From positions 124,001 through 188,000 of the forward strand of contig NZ_VLPS01000008.1 in NCBI RefSeq assembly GCF_007570865.1: a stretch of 64,000 nucleotides of DNA, given 5' to 3'. This document shows positions 51,933 through 62,368 of this stretch, piece after piece. The translations under genes were made by a program, and so were the position numbers. The DNA is from Atlantibacter subterraneus. GTDB taxonomy: Bacteria > Pseudomonadota > Gammaproteobacteria > Enterobacterales > Enterobacteriaceae. Position 1 is the first letter of the stretch, and each line of letters begins with the position of its first letter. Under the pieces are notes generated by a model. That model was given only the letters and a program-made list of their open reading frames with translations, ran no database searches and had not been told where the DNA came from.

Positions 51933-53121
51933 ACTCACTCAATGCCTGGGCGCAGGCCCATGCCGATGCCCAGGCCCACTGGAAGTTATATCCGCCCAGC
52001 CAGCCGGTCACGTCCACCACTTCACCGATGAAATAGAGCCCCGGCACATTGCGGGCTTCCATGGTGCGCGAGGAGAGCGCGTGGGTATCGACGCCGCCCA
52101 GCGTGACTTCAGCGGTGCGATAGCCTTCGGTACCGTTCGGTTGCACCTGCCAGGCGGTCAGCAGTTCGATTAACGCCTCCTGCTGACGGACATTAAGCTG
52201 CTTCAGGGTACAGTCAGGGATTTGCCCCATCTGCTGAAGGATCTCGATCAGCCGCTTCGGCAGCTGCATCGCCAGGGTGTTTTTCAGGCTCTGATTGGGA
52301 TGCGCGTTGCGCTGCTCATCAATAAACGCATTCAGGTCGCAGTCGGGAAGAAGGTTAATGGTGACCTTTTCCCCCGGCTGCCAGTAGCTGGAAATTTGCA
52401 GAATGGCCGGGCCGGATAGCCCGCGGTGGGTAAACAGCACGTTTTCACGAAAAACGGTGCCGTCCTGGGCGCTAACCACCGACGGCACGGAGACGCCGGA
52501 CAGCACCTGGAGCGACGCCAGCAGCGGTTTATGCAGGGTAAACGGCACCAGTCCGGCGCGGGTCGGCAATACCTTCAGACCGAACTGTTCCGCTACTTTA
52601 TAGCCAAACGGCGACGCGCCCAGCCCCGGCATCGAAAGCCCGCCGCTGGCGATCACCAGTTTTGGCGTCCGCACGCTGTCGCCATTAAGCGCCAGCAGGT
52701 AGCCCTGCTCGTCGCGCTCGATGCTCAGCACTTCGCTACGCAAGCGCAGTGTGACGTTGCCTTTCTCGCACTCCGCCACCAGCATATCGACGATTTGCTG
52801 CGCCGAGTCGTCGCAAAACAGCTGGCCGAGGGTTTTCTCATGCCAGGCGATCCCGTATTTGCCCACCAGATCGATAAAATCCCATTGGGTGTAGCGCGCC
52901 AGAGCGGATTTGCAGAAATGCGGATTGGCGCTCAGGTAGGCCGCCGGTTCGACATACAGATTGGTGAAGTTGCAGCGCCCGCCGCCGGACATCAGGATCT
53001 TGCGTCCCGGCTTTTTGCCGTTGTCGAGAAGCAACACCCGTAAACCCGCCTGCCCGGCCTGCGCCGCGCAAAATAACCCCGCCGCGCCTGCGCCGATAAT
53101 CACTGCATCAAACTGTTCCAC
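51931..53121 (-). CDS. yhiN: FAD/NAD(P)-binding flavoprotein YhiN
   Basis: A 396-residue oxidoreductase of the HI0933/BaiN-like family. The FAD site is VIIGAGAAGLFCAAQ; family pieces are PGRKILMSGGGRCNFTN and GYRTAEVTLGGVDT, ending in YFIGEVVDVTGWLGGYNFQWAWASG-like sequence. It matches E. coli YhiN closely. It starts with GTG after AGGGGAGCAGG. Physiological role is unknown. Confidence 0.93.
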   Translation of the reverse strand: MEQFDAVIIGAGAAGLFCAAQAGQAGLRVLLLDNGKKPGRKILMSGGGRCNFTNLYVEPAAYLSANPHFCKSALARYTQWDFIDLVGKYGIAWHEKTLGQLFCDDSAQQIVDMLVAECEKGNVTLRLRSEVLSIERDEQGYLLALNGDSVRTPKLVIASGGLSMPGLGASPFGYKVAEQFGLKVLPTRAGLVPFTLHKPLLASLQVLSGVSVPSVVSAQDGTVFRENVLFTHRGLSGPAILQISSYWQPGEKVTINLLPDCDLNAFIDEQRNAHPNQSLKNTLAMQLPKRLIEILQQMGQIPDCTLKQLNVRQQEALIELLTAWQVQPNGTEGYRTAEVTLGGVDTHALSSRTMEARNVPGLYFIGEVVDVTGWLGGYNFQWAWASAWACAQALSE

Positions 53122-53348
53122 ACCCTGCTCCCCTGAAAGTAAGGCTGCGAATTGTAAAGTTTCTTAGCTGGTCGCACCAGCAATATGCCCCTGCAAGAAT
53201 GCAGCCACTTGTTTTTTAAAGGGTAAATCTTTTCAATCGTTGACGTTAAGCGACGTGGCATCAAAAAAAGTCTATATTTCACTTTGCCCCTGCCGCGAAA
53301 GTCCCTGATAATGCGGCGCGTTCATGTCCTCAAGATGGCGTAACGTCT

Positions 53349-54845
53349 ATGCTACATTTATTTGCCGGCCTGGATCTTCATACCGGCCTTTTGCTTTTGC
53401 TTGCTCTGGGCTTTGTCCTGTTTTATGAAGCCATTAATGGTTTTCATGACACAGCGAACGCAGTTGCAACCGTAATCTATACGCGAGCGATGCGTTCGCA
53501 ACTGGCAGTGGTCATGGCAGCGGTGTTTAACTTCCTCGGCGTTTTGCTGGGCGGGTTAAGCGTAGCCTATGCCATTGTTCATATGCTTCCCACCGATCTG
53601 TTGCTTAACGTAGGTTCCGCACATGGCCTGGCCATGGTGTTCTCTATGCTGCTGGCGGCGATCATCTGGAACCTCGGTACCTGGTATCTGGGTCTGCCAG
53701 CGTCCAGTTCCCACACCCTGATTGGCGCGATTATCGGTATTGGTTTAACCAACGCCCTGATGACCGGCACGTCAGTGGTGGATGCGTTAAATATCCCGAA
53801 AGTGATCAACATTTTCGGCTCGCTGATTATTTCTCCTATTGTCGGTCTGGTGTTCGCAGGCGGTCTGGTGTTTTTGCTGCGTCGCTACTGGAGCGGCACC
53901 AAAAAACGCGCCCGTATCCACCTGACGCCTGCCGAGCGTGAGAAAAAAGACGGCAAGAAAAAACCACCGTTCTGGACCCGTATCGCGCTGATCCTGTCAG
54001 CCATTGGCGTGAGCTTCTCTCACGGCGCTAACGACGGCCAGAAAGGCATCGGCTTGATCATGCTGGTACTGATTGGCGTGGCCCCGGCGGGATTCGTGGT
54101 AAACATGAATGCCTCTGGCTACGACATCACCCGTACCCGCGACGCCATCAATCACGTTGAGAGCTATTTCCAGCAGCACGGTGAAGCCATCAAACACGTG
54201 ATTGATATGAATCCGGTGATCCCGACGCCGGAAGAGGTGAAGAGCCAACCGCAGGAATTCCACTGTGACGCTAACCGCGCCATGCTGGCCCTGCAGCGCG
54301 CCAAAACCATGCTGACCGGCCTTGAGAGCTACGACAAGCTGAGCATTGAAGAGCGCAGCCATATGCGTCGTATGCTGCTGTGTATCTCTGATACCGCCGA
54401 CAAAGTGGCTGGCCTGCCGGAAACCTCTAAAGATGACAAACGCTACCTGAAAGAGCTGAAAGCCGACCTGCTCTACACCATCGAATACGCACCGGTGTGG
54501 ATCATTATGGCGGTAGCGCTGGCATTAGGTATCGGCACCATGATCGGCTGGCGTCGCGTCGCCACCACCATCGGTGAGAAAATCGGTAAGAAAGGCATGA
54601 CTTACGCTCAGGGGATGTCGGCGCAGATGACCGCGGCGATTTCTATCGGGGTAGCGAGTTATACCGGTATGCCGGTCTCCACCACGCACGTACTGTCGTC
54701 GTCCGTTGCGGGCACCATGCTGGTTGACGGTGGCGGATTGCAGAGCCGCACGGTGAAAAGCATTCTGATGGCCTGGGTGTTCACCCTGCCGGCCTCAATT
54801 GCCCTCTCCGGCGCGCTGTACTGGATTTCGCTGCACTTTATCTGA
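53349..54845 (+). CDS. pitA: Low-affinity inorganic phosphate/metal-phosphate transporter PitA
   Basis: A 498-residue inner-membrane transporter, the same length class as E. coli PitA (499). Two PHO4-family repeats are recognisable ([21 protein letters not shown] near the start and [15 protein letters not shown] in the middle), separated by a soluble loop. It imports metal-phosphate complexes with protons and so also affects zinc tolerance. Neighbours yhiN and uspB match E. coli. Confidence 0.95.
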   Translation: MLHLFAGLDLHTGLLLLLALGFVLFYEAINGFHDTANAVATVIYTRAMRSQLAVVMAAVFNFLGVLLGGLSVAYAIVHMLPTDLLLNVGSAHGLAMVFSMLLAAIIWNLGTWYLGLPASSSHTLIGAIIGIGLTNALMTGTSVVDALNIPKVINIFGSLIISPIVGLVFAGGLVFLLRRYWSGTKKRARIHLTPAEREKKDGKKKPPFWTRIALILSAIGVSFSHGANDGQKGIGLIMLVLIGVAPAGFVVNMNASGYDITRTRDAINHVESYFQQHGEAIKHVIDMNPVIPTPEEVKSQPQEFHCDANRAMLALQRAKTMLTGLESYDKLSIEERSHMRRMLLCISDTADKVAGLPETSKDDKRYLKELKADLLYTIEYAPVWIIMAVALALGIGTMIGWRRVATTIGEKIGKKGMTYAQGMSAQMTAAISIGVASYTGMPVSTTHVLSSSVAGTMLVDGGGLQSRTVKSILMAWVFTLPASIALSGALYWISLHFI

Positions 54846-54860
54846 CAGCGTTAAATATCA

Positions 54861-54890
54861 AAAAAAGAGCGGGCACTGCCCGCTTTTTTA
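54861..54890. terminator. Bidirectional terminator between pitA and uspB
   Basis: AGCGGGC/GCCCGCT around ACT has a run of A on the left and a run of T on the right, so it can end both convergent transcripts. Confidence 0.88.
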
Positions 54891-55226
54891 TTAGTGCCAA
54901 ATCATCATAGCGATAAGGCAGACCATTACGAGACCGCACAACGCACTGGTTAATATAAAATGACACCGTACTCGCTCACAGCGGCGGATGAATTCGTCGT
55001 CATGATGATCGCGGTAACGTTGAGCATAGATGTACCAGACCAGTCGCACTTGCTTATTTGGCTGACCATGGGATGTGAAAAAACCGCTGCCATCTACATA
55101 CTGGTAGAGCAAGGGATCACAACCACGAAGCACCACAAGCAGCGCACGCAACGATGAGAAGTAGCGCGCCATATTGACGACGCATACCACACATAAGGCC
55201 CAAAACAGCGCAACAGTGCTTATCAT
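54891..55226 (-). CDS. uspB: Universal stress protein B
   Basis: A 111-residue membrane protein with helices at both ends ([16 protein letters not shown] and [19 protein letters not shown]), like E. coli UspB. UspB is RpoS-dependent and protects stationary cells from ethanol. It is divergent from uspA, as in E. coli. Confidence 0.93.
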   Translation of the reverse strand: MISTVALFWALCVVCVVNMARYFSSLRALLVVLRGCDPLLYQYVDGSGFFTSHGQPNKQVRLVWYIYAQRYRDHHDDEFIRRCERVRCHFILTSALCGLVMVCLIAMMIWH

Positions 55227-55663
55227 AACACCTCCCCGGCGATAGCCACGGAGACACCCCCCGGGACAACCGCACCCCCGATACCAAGTCAGTCAACTCG
55301 TTCCAAATGAGAGAGATACCAAAAGTCGATCGGGTTCACATTTATTTACCCGAGTGACTCATTTAATAGTGTAGAAGATCAGGTTATTTTTTTGCCACAT
55401 CGTTCTGGTCAATCGTTCGTGATAACTGTATTTCGATTTAGAATGAATGCGGACGCAGCGGATTGACGGATTTCTTCCTGGGCGATAAGGTAAAAAGAGA
55501 CCGTTATGCTTAAGTCTTTCTATATCCTCATGCTTCAGGCTGAAGGATATCGTTTACAGGTTCCCGCGAGAGCGGTATGCAGGACGCGGGGCAAGGACAT
55601 CATCGATAACCTAAAGCGTTGTCTGATCCATTGTCATCGACATCTTATGGAAGGAGTAAAATT
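55227..55663. other. uspB-uspA divergent regulatory region
   Basis: This 437-base spacer holds both promoters. A coding frame from 55506 that runs into uspA in another frame is a shadow. The lower-GC part around 55340-55450 is the likely promoter zone. No named operator could be identified. Confidence 0.45.
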
Positions 55664-56101
55664 ATGGCTTACAAACATATACTTATCGCAGTCGACCTCT
55701 CCCCTGAAAGCAAAGTGCTGGTCGAAAAAGCCGTCTCCATGGCACGCCCGTATAACGCCAAAGTTTCACTGATTCATGTCGATGTAAATTATTCCGATCT
55801 CTACACCGGCCTGATCGACGTGAACCTGGGCGATATGCAGAAACGCATTTCTGAAGAAACCCACCACGCGCTGACCGAGCTGTCCACTAATGCCGGTTAC
55901 CCGATTGCGGAAACCCTTAGCGGCAGCGGCGATCTGGGCCAGGTGCTGGTGGATGCGATTAAAAAATACGACGTTGATTTAGTGCTGTGCGGCCATCACC
56001 AGGATTTCTGGAGCAAACTGATGTCGTCCGCCCGTCAGCTGATCAACACCGTGCACATCGATATGCTGATTGTGCCGCTGCGCGACGAAGAAGAGGAATA
56101 A
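55664..56101 (+). CDS. uspA: Universal stress protein A
   Basis: A 145-residue cytoplasmic protein of the UspA fold, near identical in key stretches to E. coli UspA ([46 protein letters not shown]). E. coli UspA lacks ATP binding and is induced by growth arrest and many stresses. The ATG follows AAGGAGTAAAATT; an earlier in-frame ATG is not used. A strong terminator follows. Confidence 0.96.
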   Translation: MAYKHILIAVDLSPESKVLVEKAVSMARPYNAKVSLIHVDVNYSDLYTGLIDVNLGDMQKRISEETHHALTELSTNAGYPIAETLSGSGDLGQVLVDAIKKYDVDLVLCGHHQDFWSKLMSSARQLINTVHIDMLIVPLRDEEEE

Positions 56102-56120
56102 TCGCCCTTTCTTGCTCTCA

Positions 56121-56145
56121 ACGCCCGCTGATGCGGGCGTTTTTA
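56121..56145 (+). terminator. Terminator of uspA
   Basis: ACGCCCGC/GCGGGCGT around TGAT, followed by TTTTA, 20 bases after the stop. Confidence 0.88.
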
Positions 56146-56339
56146 TTTCCGCCCTGCCAACGTAAATCACTGACTTCAATAAATTCATTAGTGTGATCTG
56201 CCGCTGCGATCGTCACCAACCAATACAATAACCTAATTTAAAGGTCATAATCGGCATTACCCGCCGACAAATGACAAAGCGGCGCGATCCTGACACCGCG
56301 TACATACTTTTACTGGCGTCACGTTAAGGCAACGGAAAA

Positions 56340-57812
56340 ATGAACAACACTGCACCTGTCGGCTTACTTCAACAGCCGAAACCCTTTTTTATGATCTTCT
56401 TTGTCGAGCTGTGGGAGCGCTTTGGCTACTACGGCGTGCAGGGCATTCTGGCAGTTTTCTTCGTCCAGCAGCTCGGCTTCTCCCAGGAACAGGCTTTCGT
56501 CACCTTCGGGGCGTTCGCCGCGCTGGTATATGGGCTAATTTCAATTGGCGGCTACGTAGGCGACCATCTGCTCGGTACCAAGCGCACCCTGGTGTTGGGC
56601 GCGATTGTACTGGCCATCGGGTATTTTATGACCGGGCTGTCGTTGCACCAGCCTGACCTGATTTTCATCGCCTTAGGCACCATCGCAGTGGGCAACGGGC
56701 TGTTTAAAGCTAACCCCGCCAGCCTGCTGTCCAAATGCTATCCGCCCAAAGACCCGCGTCTCGACGGCGCGTTTACGCTGTTTTATATGTCGATCAACAT
56801 CGGGTCGCTGCTGTCGCTATCGCTGGCACCGGTGATCGCCGAGCGTTACGGTTACGCGGTGACCTACAACCTGTGCGGCATTGGGCTGATTATCGCGTTG
56901 CTGGTTTACTTTGCCTGCCGGGGGATGGTGAAGCATATCGGCTCCGAACCAGACCATGCGCCGATGAGCGTCAAAAATCTGTTGCTGGTATTGGTGGGCA
57001 CGGTGGCGATGATTTTCCTCTGCGCCTGGCTGATGCATAACGTGCAGGTCGCCAATCTGGTGTTGATTGTGCTCTCCATCGTGGTGATTATTTTCTTTTT
57101 CCGCGAAGCGTTCCGGCTGGATAAAACCGGGCGCAACAGGATGTTTGTGGCGTTTATTCTGATGCTGGAAGCAGTGCTGTTTTACATCCTCTACGCCCAG
57201 ATGCCCACCTCGCTGAACTTCTTCGCCATCAACAACGTGCACCATGAGATCCTCGGCTTCACCATTAACCCGGTGAGCTTCCAGGCGCTGAATCCGTTCT
57301 GGGTGGTGGTGGCAAGCCCGGTGCTGGCGATGATTTACACCCGGCTGGGCAGCCGGGGCAAAGACCTGACCATGCCGATGAAATTTACGCTCGGGATGTT
57401 CTTATGCGCCCTTGGCTTCTTAACCGCTGCCGCCGCAGGTATGTGGTTCGCCGACGCCCAGGGGCTAACGTCGCCGTGGTTTATCGTGCTGGTGTATCTG
57501 TTCCAGAGCCTGGGCGAGCTGCTGATTAGCGCGCTGGGGCTGGCGATGGTCGCCGCACTGGTGCCGCAGCACCTGATGGGCTTTATCCTCGGGATGTGGT
57601 TCCTGACCCAGGCCGCCGCGTTTCTGCTGGGCGGCTACGTCGCCACCTTTACCGCTGTCCCGGAAGGGATCACCGATCCGCTGCAAACCCTGCCGATTTA
57701 TACCGGGGTGTTCAGCAAAATTGGTCTGGTGACGCTGGGCGTTTCAATCGTGATGGGATTAATGGTGCCGTGGCTGAACCGGATGATCGCCACGCCGGAA
57801 GAGAAAATCTAA
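56340..57812 (+). CDS. dtpB: Dipeptide/tripeptide:proton symporter DtpB
   Basis: A 490-residue proton-dependent oligopeptide transporter with fourteen predicted helices. The ExxER-type motif is [12 protein letters not shown]; the second family motif is seen in the [17 protein letters not shown] region. It matches E. coli DtpB (YhiP) in length and position after uspA. Confidence 0.94.
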   Translation: MNNTAPVGLLQQPKPFFMIFFVELWERFGYYGVQGILAVFFVQQLGFSQEQAFVTFGAFAALVYGLISIGGYVGDHLLGTKRTLVLGAIVLAIGYFMTGLSLHQPDLIFIALGTIAVGNGLFKANPASLLSKCYPPKDPRLDGAFTLFYMSINIGSLLSLSLAPVIAERYGYAVTYNLCGIGLIIALLVYFACRGMVKHIGSEPDHAPMSVKNLLLVLVGTVAMIFLCAWLMHNVQVANLVLIVLSIVVIIFFFREAFRLDKTGRNRMFVAFILMLEAVLFYILYAQMPTSLNFFAINNVHHEILGFTINPVSFQALNPFWVVVASPVLAMIYTRLGSRGKDLTMPMKFTLGMFLCALGFLTAAAAGMWFADAQGLTSPWFIVLVYLFQSLGELLISALGLAMVAALVPQHLMGFILGMWFLTQAAAFLLGGYVATFTAVPEGITDPLQTLPIYTGVFSKIGLVTLGVSIVMGLMVPWLNRMIATPEEKI

Positions 57813-57820
57813 AGGAGTGT

Positions 57821-57851
57821 GGGCGCAGGCGACACGCGGCCTGCGCCCTTT
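57821..57851. terminator. Hairpin between dtpB and yhjE
   Basis: GGGCGCAGGC/GCCTGCGCCC (57821-57830, 57839-57848) followed by TTT. The ten-pair stem is strong but the T tract is short, so it may be a leaky bidirectional terminator for the convergent genes. Confidence 0.6.
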
Positions 57852-57857
57852 CAACAC

Positions 57858-59177
57858 TTACAGCGACTGATGCTTCGTCTCATGGGTCAGCAGCAGCGCA
57901 ATCAGCGTCAACGCCGCCATCGATGCCAGATAAATCCCCACATAAAACAGCCCGTAGTTCGCCTGCAACCAGGTGGCGATATACGGTGCCACGGACGCCC
58001 CGAGAATCGACGCCACGTTATACGAGAATGACGCCCCGGTGTAACGCACCTCGGTCGGGAACAGCTCCGGCAGCAGCGCGCCCATCGGGCCGAAGGTCAG
58101 GCCCATGATGCTCAGGCCAATCAGCAGGTACGCCATCACCATCGCCGGATTGCCGGACTGCAACAGCGGCGGGAACACGAACAGCGCAAACAGAATAATC
58201 AGGGAGGTAATCACGATCATGCTCTTGCGGCGACCAAATTTATCCGCCAGCACGCCGGCAATCGGCACCATCACACCAAAGCCGATTACCGCCATCATTA
58301 ACATCCACAGCACTTCGTTGCGCGGGAAGCCCAGCCCGTTCGGGGCCGCCGCGGTGCTGAAGGTCATGGAATACACCGTCATGATATAGAACAGCGTATA
58401 GGTCGCCAGCATGATAAAGGTGCCGAGGATGGTGACGCGCAGATGTTTGGTCAGCAGCGTACCCAATGGCACTTTCACCTGTTTGTTTGCTTTGGCGATT
58501 TTCGCGAACACCGGCGTTTCATGCAGAGAAACGCGCACGTACAGGCCAATCAACACCAGCACCGCAGAGAACACAAACGGCACGCGCCATCCCCAGGACA
58601 TAAACTGCTCGTCCGTCAACAGCCAGGAGAGCAGCAGGAAGGTGCCGTTAGCGAAGAAGAAGCCAATCGGCGCGCCCAACTGCGGGAAGGAGCCATACAG
58701 TGCGCGTTTACCGGCAGGCGCGTTCTCGGTGGCCAGCAGCGCTGCTCCGCCCCATTCGCCGCCCAGACCCAGCCCCTGGCCGAAACGCGCCAGGGCCAGC
58801 AACAGCGGCGCTAATACGCCAATGGTTTCGTAGCTCGGCAGCAGGCCGATCACCACCGTGGAAATACCCATGGTTAACAGCGAGGCCACCAGCGTGGCTT
58901 TACGCCCGACGCGATCGCCAAAGTGCCCAAACACGGCAGAACCGATAGGTCGCGCCACAAACGCGATGGCAAAAGTTGCCAGCGACTGTAGCGTGGCGGC
59001 AGTCGGGTCGCCCTGTGGGAAGAAAATATGCGGAAAAACAATAACCGCTGCAGTGGCATAAATGTAGAAATCGAAAAACTCAATGGCGGTGCCAATGAGC
59101 GAGGCGACAACGACTTTACTGCGCGAGTTAACCGGAGGTGCGTCGTGATCAACGGATGTGGTGATGGATGCTTGCAT
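57858..59177 (-). CDS. yhjE: MFS metabolite:proton symporter YhjE
   Basis: A 439-residue transporter of the ShiA/ProP-like subgroup with twelve membrane segments. The N-terminal signature GTAIEFFDFYIYATAAVIVFP and the loop motif GHFGDRVGRK are clear. It is nearly the same length as E. coli YhjE (440) and close in sequence throughout. Substrate unknown. In E. coli yhjE follows yhjD, as here, but the group adjoins other genes. Confidence 0.94.
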   Translation of the reverse strand: MQASITTSVDHDAPPVNSRSKVVVASLIGTAIEFFDFYIYATAAVIVFPHIFFPQGDPTAATLQSLATFAIAFVARPIGSAVFGHFGDRVGRKATLVASLLTMGISTVVIGLLPSYETIGVLAPLLLALARFGQGLGLGGEWGGAALLATENAPAGKRALYGSFPQLGAPIGFFFANGTFLLLSWLLTDEQFMSWGWRVPFVFSAVLVLIGLYVRVSLHETPVFAKIAKANKQVKVPLGTLLTKHLRVTILGTFIMLATYTLFYIMTVYSMTFSTAAAPNGLGFPRNEVLWMLMMAVIGFGVMVPIAGVLADKFGRRKSMIVITSLIILFALFVFPPLLQSGNPAMVMAYLLIGLSIMGLTFGPMGALLPELFPTEVRYTGASFSYNVASILGASVAPYIATWLQANYGLFYVGIYLASMAALTLIALLLTHETKHQSL

Positions 59178-59448
59178 ATATTTTTCTTATTTATGTGAAA
59201 CGAAATTCCATATTACGCACAGCAAAAGCCACATTTCAATGCGCCACAAAACGTGAAGTTGTTCAGAAAAGCGGCAAAAAGAGGATAATTTTCATGCTCG
59301 CAATTTCACTTCTATGAAATGCTTCACACAAATTTTAAATTAGCAGGAAAAACCAGAAATTGGTTAAATAAAAGTTACGGAATGGATTTATCGTCTAAAA
59401 CGCTGGCTCGGGCTGAAGTTTTTTGCGTTTTACTCCAGCCCGGCCTGT

Positions 59449-60501
59449 TTAACGGTGGGTTTTTCCCGGCATCCGCTTGTCGTCTTTGTACTCGGCGGTC
59501 GCGATCCAGGCCGCGCAGAACAGCGTCAGACGGGCAAAGAAGTAGAAGAACGCCATCAGCCCCAGCACCGAGCCAAATGCCGCGCCGGAAGGCGACGTCA
59601 TCAGCGACGGCAGCGTCCAGGTCATAATGATTTTAATGACTTCAAAACCGATGGCGGCCAGAATACTGCCGCGGATCAGCGCTTTTTTACGCGGACGGTG
59701 GCGCGGCAGCCGCCAGAAGATCCAGAAGAACAACAGGAAGTTGGCGCACATGGAAATCGCCAGGCCAATCAGCTGCCACACCGGCTTCAGCCACGGAATG
59801 TAGTCGAGATACAGCCAGCGGATAATCATTTCCTGGGCCGATCCCGCCACGGAGGTGATAGAAATGGTGATGATCAACGCCACCAGCAGGCCAATCAGCG
59901 AGACGAAATCGCGCAGATATTTGGCCCACCACTTTTCTTCATCCTGCGCATTGCGCTCCCAGACATCGCGCGACTGGGCGCGGATTGCCTCGCGCAGGTT
60001 GCCCATCCAGTTCACCCCGGAATAGAGCGCCACGGCGAGGCCAACGATCCCCACCGTGGTACGCTGCTGCACGGCGGTATTGATGGTGCTTTTCAGAGTC
60101 GTTGCCAGCGTCTGGTCGCTGACGTTCATCAGGATTTTATTGAAGATATCCTGCAACAGCGTTGGGTGAGACGCGAGGATAAAGCCCGCTGCCGCAAAGG
60201 ACACCATCAAAATCGGGATCATTGATAAGAAAGAGAAATAGGTTATCGCCGCGCCAAACTGATTACCGAGCCGGTCGTTAAACCGCTCAGTGGCCCGGAG
60301 CAGGTGAGCAATCATCGGGCGGCGTTCCAGTTTCTCAACCGTCTCGGTGACCTTCGCAATCGGTCCGTCGCCTTTTTCATGACTATCACTCTGTTCAGGC
60401 TGATCTTTTTTCGCCTCTTCAGACCGGGTGTCCAGCTGCGGTACCGGCTTATAGTCCAGATCGTTGGTTGGGCGTTTCGGGGTGTTCTCCGGTGTTGTCA
60501 T
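59449..60501 (-). CDS. yhjD: YihY/BrkB-family inner-membrane protein YhjD
   Basis: A 350-residue protein: a hydrophilic N-terminus of about 65 residues rich in Pro, Asp and Lys, then about six membrane segments. It matches E. coli YhjD (RATERFNDRLGNQFGAAITYFSFLSMIPILMVSFAA). E. coli yhjD mutations allow growth without Kdo, so a role in lipid IVA transport has been proposed. The ATG at 60501 is preferred because it matches the E. coli N-terminus; an earlier one at 60534 is possible. Confidence 0.92.
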   Translation of the reverse strand: MTTPENTPKRPTNDLDYKPVPQLDTRSEEAKKDQPEQSDSHEKGDGPIAKVTETVEKLERRPMIAHLLRATERFNDRLGNQFGAAITYFSFLSMIPILMVSFAAAGFILASHPTLLQDIFNKILMNVSDQTLATTLKSTINTAVQQRTTVGIVGLAVALYSGVNWMGNLREAIRAQSRDVWERNAQDEEKWWAKYLRDFVSLIGLLVALIITISITSVAGSAQEMIIRWLYLDYIPWLKPVWQLIGLAISMCANFLLFFWIFWRLPRHRPRKKALIRGSILAAIGFEVIKIIMTWTLPSLMTSPSGAAFGSVLGLMAFFYFFARLTLFCAAWIATAEYKDDKRMPGKTHR

Positions 60502-60554
60502 TGAACGCAATTCCTTGTCAGTGATAAGCATCATGGGAAAAGTATAGACATACG

Positions 60555-61454
60555 TTAATCAACGTAACCTTTCATCACGCCGCCTAACCATTCCATAAAC
60601 AAATGCACCCGCCTCGACAGGTTGCGGCGATGCGGATAAAGCAGCGACACCGGCATCGGTTCTGGCCGGTACTGGGGCAGGATTTCAATCAGCGTGCCGC
60701 TGCGAAGTGCCTCTTTGATCCCCACACGCGGCACCTGGATAATGCCCAGCCCGGTGAGCGCCGCCGCCTGGTAAGTTTCGGTGCTGTTGACCGTTAAGAT
60801 GCCGCCGGTTTTTATCCAGTGGGTTTGCTTATCCATCCCATATTCAAACCCCTGCGGTCGGCTGCCGAAATGCGTGGAATAATGCACCACGGCATGGGCC
60901 TCTAAATCCTCCAGCCGTTCCGGAAAGCCAAAACGCTCCAGATAGCCCGGACTGGCGCAGTTTACGACGGTGAGCTTACCGAGCGGGCGCGCCACCAGGC
61001 CAGAATCTTTCAGATGCCCGACGCGCACCACGCAGTCGAACCCTTCGCGCACCACGTCCACCAGCCGGTCGCTGCTGCTCAGTTCCAGCTCAATTCCCGG
61101 ATACTGTTGCAAAAACGCAGGCAATTTCGGCATCACCAGATTTTTAGCGATACCTACCGGCATATCCACACGCAGACGCCCGCTGACGCTGGAAGGATCG
61201 TGCAGAAACAGCCCGTCGAGTTCCTCCAGATTGGCCAGCAAATCGCGGCAGCGCTCGTAGTAGACCATACCGTCCTGGGTGAGCTGCACCCGCCGCGTGG
61301 TGCGGTGCAGCAGCCGCGTGCCTAACGCATTTTCCAGCGCCTGGATTTGGCGCGATACGCTACCTTTAGGGAGTCCGAGTGTTTGCGCGGCCTGGGAAAA
61401 ACTCTCCAGATCCGCCACCCGAATGAACAACTGCATTGCGTGAATTTTATCCAT
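60555..61454 (-). CDS. yhjC: LysR-family regulator YhjC
   Basis: A 299-residue regulator, the same length as E. coli YhjC. The N-terminal helix-turn-helix is FSQAAQTLGLPKGSVSRQIQ, and the C-terminal domain has LRVDMPVGIAKNLVMPKLPAFL. It is divergent from the SDR gene at 61573, the classical arrangement in which a LysR protein controls its neighbour. It lies in order with yhjD and yhjE, as in E. coli. Several parts differ from E. coli, so a paralogue is possible. Confidence 0.85.
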   Translation of the reverse strand: MDKIHAMQLFIRVADLESFSQAAQTLGLPKGSVSRQIQALENALGTRLLHRTTRRVQLTQDGMVYYERCRDLLANLEELDGLFLHDPSSVSGRLRVDMPVGIAKNLVMPKLPAFLQQYPGIELELSSSDRLVDVVREGFDCVVRVGHLKDSGLVARPLGKLTVVNCASPGYLERFGFPERLEDLEAHAVVHYSTHFGSRPQGFEYGMDKQTHWIKTGGILTVNSTETYQAAALTGLGIIQVPRVGIKEALRSGTLIEILPQYRPEPMPVSLLYPHRRNLSRRVHLFMEWLGGVMKGYVD

Positions 61455-61572
61455 TGGTTGGGCTTATTGTTGTTATTAATGAAACAGTGATGCGCAGCGC
61501 GGCATCTTTATTGATTTCATAGCAGCTAATAAGCTTTCCCTCAACCACCGTAATAACGCAGACGAGGTTTTT

Positions 61573-62331
61573 ATGACGCAACGTATCGCAATTGTGACCG
61601 GCGGCAGCCGCGGCCTTGGGAAAAACGCAGCGCTAAAGCTGGCGGAGAAGGGAATTGCCATTATCCTCACCTACAACAGCCAGCGTGAAGACGCGGATGA
61701 TGTGGTGCGCGAAATTGAGAAAAAAGGCGTGAAAGCGCTGGCATTACAGCTTAACGTCGCCGAAAGCGCGAGCTTTGCCGCATTCGCTAATGAAGTGAAG
61801 CAACAGCTTAAACACGTCTGGCAACGCGATAGCTTCGATTATTTAGTGAACAATGCCGGGATCGGCATTAACGCGCCGTTTACTGACATTACCGAAGCAC
61901 AGTTCGACCAGTTAGTGAACATTCACTTCAAAGGACCGTTCTTTTTGACTCAGCATCTGCTGCCGCTGATAAAAAATGGCGGGCGTATCCTGAACGTCTC
62001 CAGCGGTCTGACGCGTTTTGCCCTGCCTGGCTATTCGGCCTACGCCGCCATGAAAGGTGCGATGGAAGTGCTTACTCACTATCAGGCTAAAGAGCTGGGC
62101 GCACGCGGCATCTCCGCCAATATCATCGCTCCTGGCGCGATTGAAACCGACTTCGGCGGCGGCGCGGTGCGCGATAACGCCGAACTGAATAAGGCTATCG
62201 CGGCGCAAACTGCCTTAGGGCGTGTAGGTCTGCCGGATGATATTGGCGAGGCCATCGCCGCGCTGCTGGGCGACGGCCTCGGCTGGATGAATGCCCAGCG
62301 CATTGAGGTCTCGGGCGGGATGTATATCTGA
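61573..62331 (+). CDS. SDR-family oxidoreductase, divergent from yhjC
   Basis: A 252-residue short-chain dehydrogenase with TGGSRGLGKNAA, NNAGIG and the catalytic YSAYAAMKGAME (Tyr and Lys). The lone upstream neighbour is the LysR gene, so control by YhjC is likely. The substrate is unknown. It ends in a convergent hairpin with the acetyltransferase. Confidence 0.9.
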   Translation: MTQRIAIVTGGSRGLGKNAALKLAEKGIAIILTYNSQREDADDVVREIEKKGVKALALQLNVAESASFAAFANEVKQQLKHVWQRDSFDYLVNNAGIGINAPFTDITEAQFDQLVNIHFKGPFFLTQHLLPLIKNGGRILNVSSGLTRFALPGYSAYAAMKGAMEVLTHYQAKELGARGISANIIAPGAIETDFGGGAVRDNAELNKAIAAQTALGRVGLPDDIGEAIAALLGDGLGWMNAQRIEVSGGMYI

Positions 62332-62340
62332 TGCCTGAAC

Positions 62341-62368
62341 ACGCCGGGCGGCGCTATCAGCCCGGCGT
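62341..62368. terminator. Convergent hairpin between SDR and acetyltransferase genes
   Basis: ACGCCGGGC/GCCCGGCGT (62341-62349, 62360-62368) lies across the acetyltransferase stop. It has no T tract on either side, so its terminating role is uncertain. Confidence 0.35.

Noticed and set aside
55506-55772. An 88-residue frame in the uspA leader
   Set aside because: It runs into uspA in a different frame, and the part after 55664 is only a shadow of uspA.
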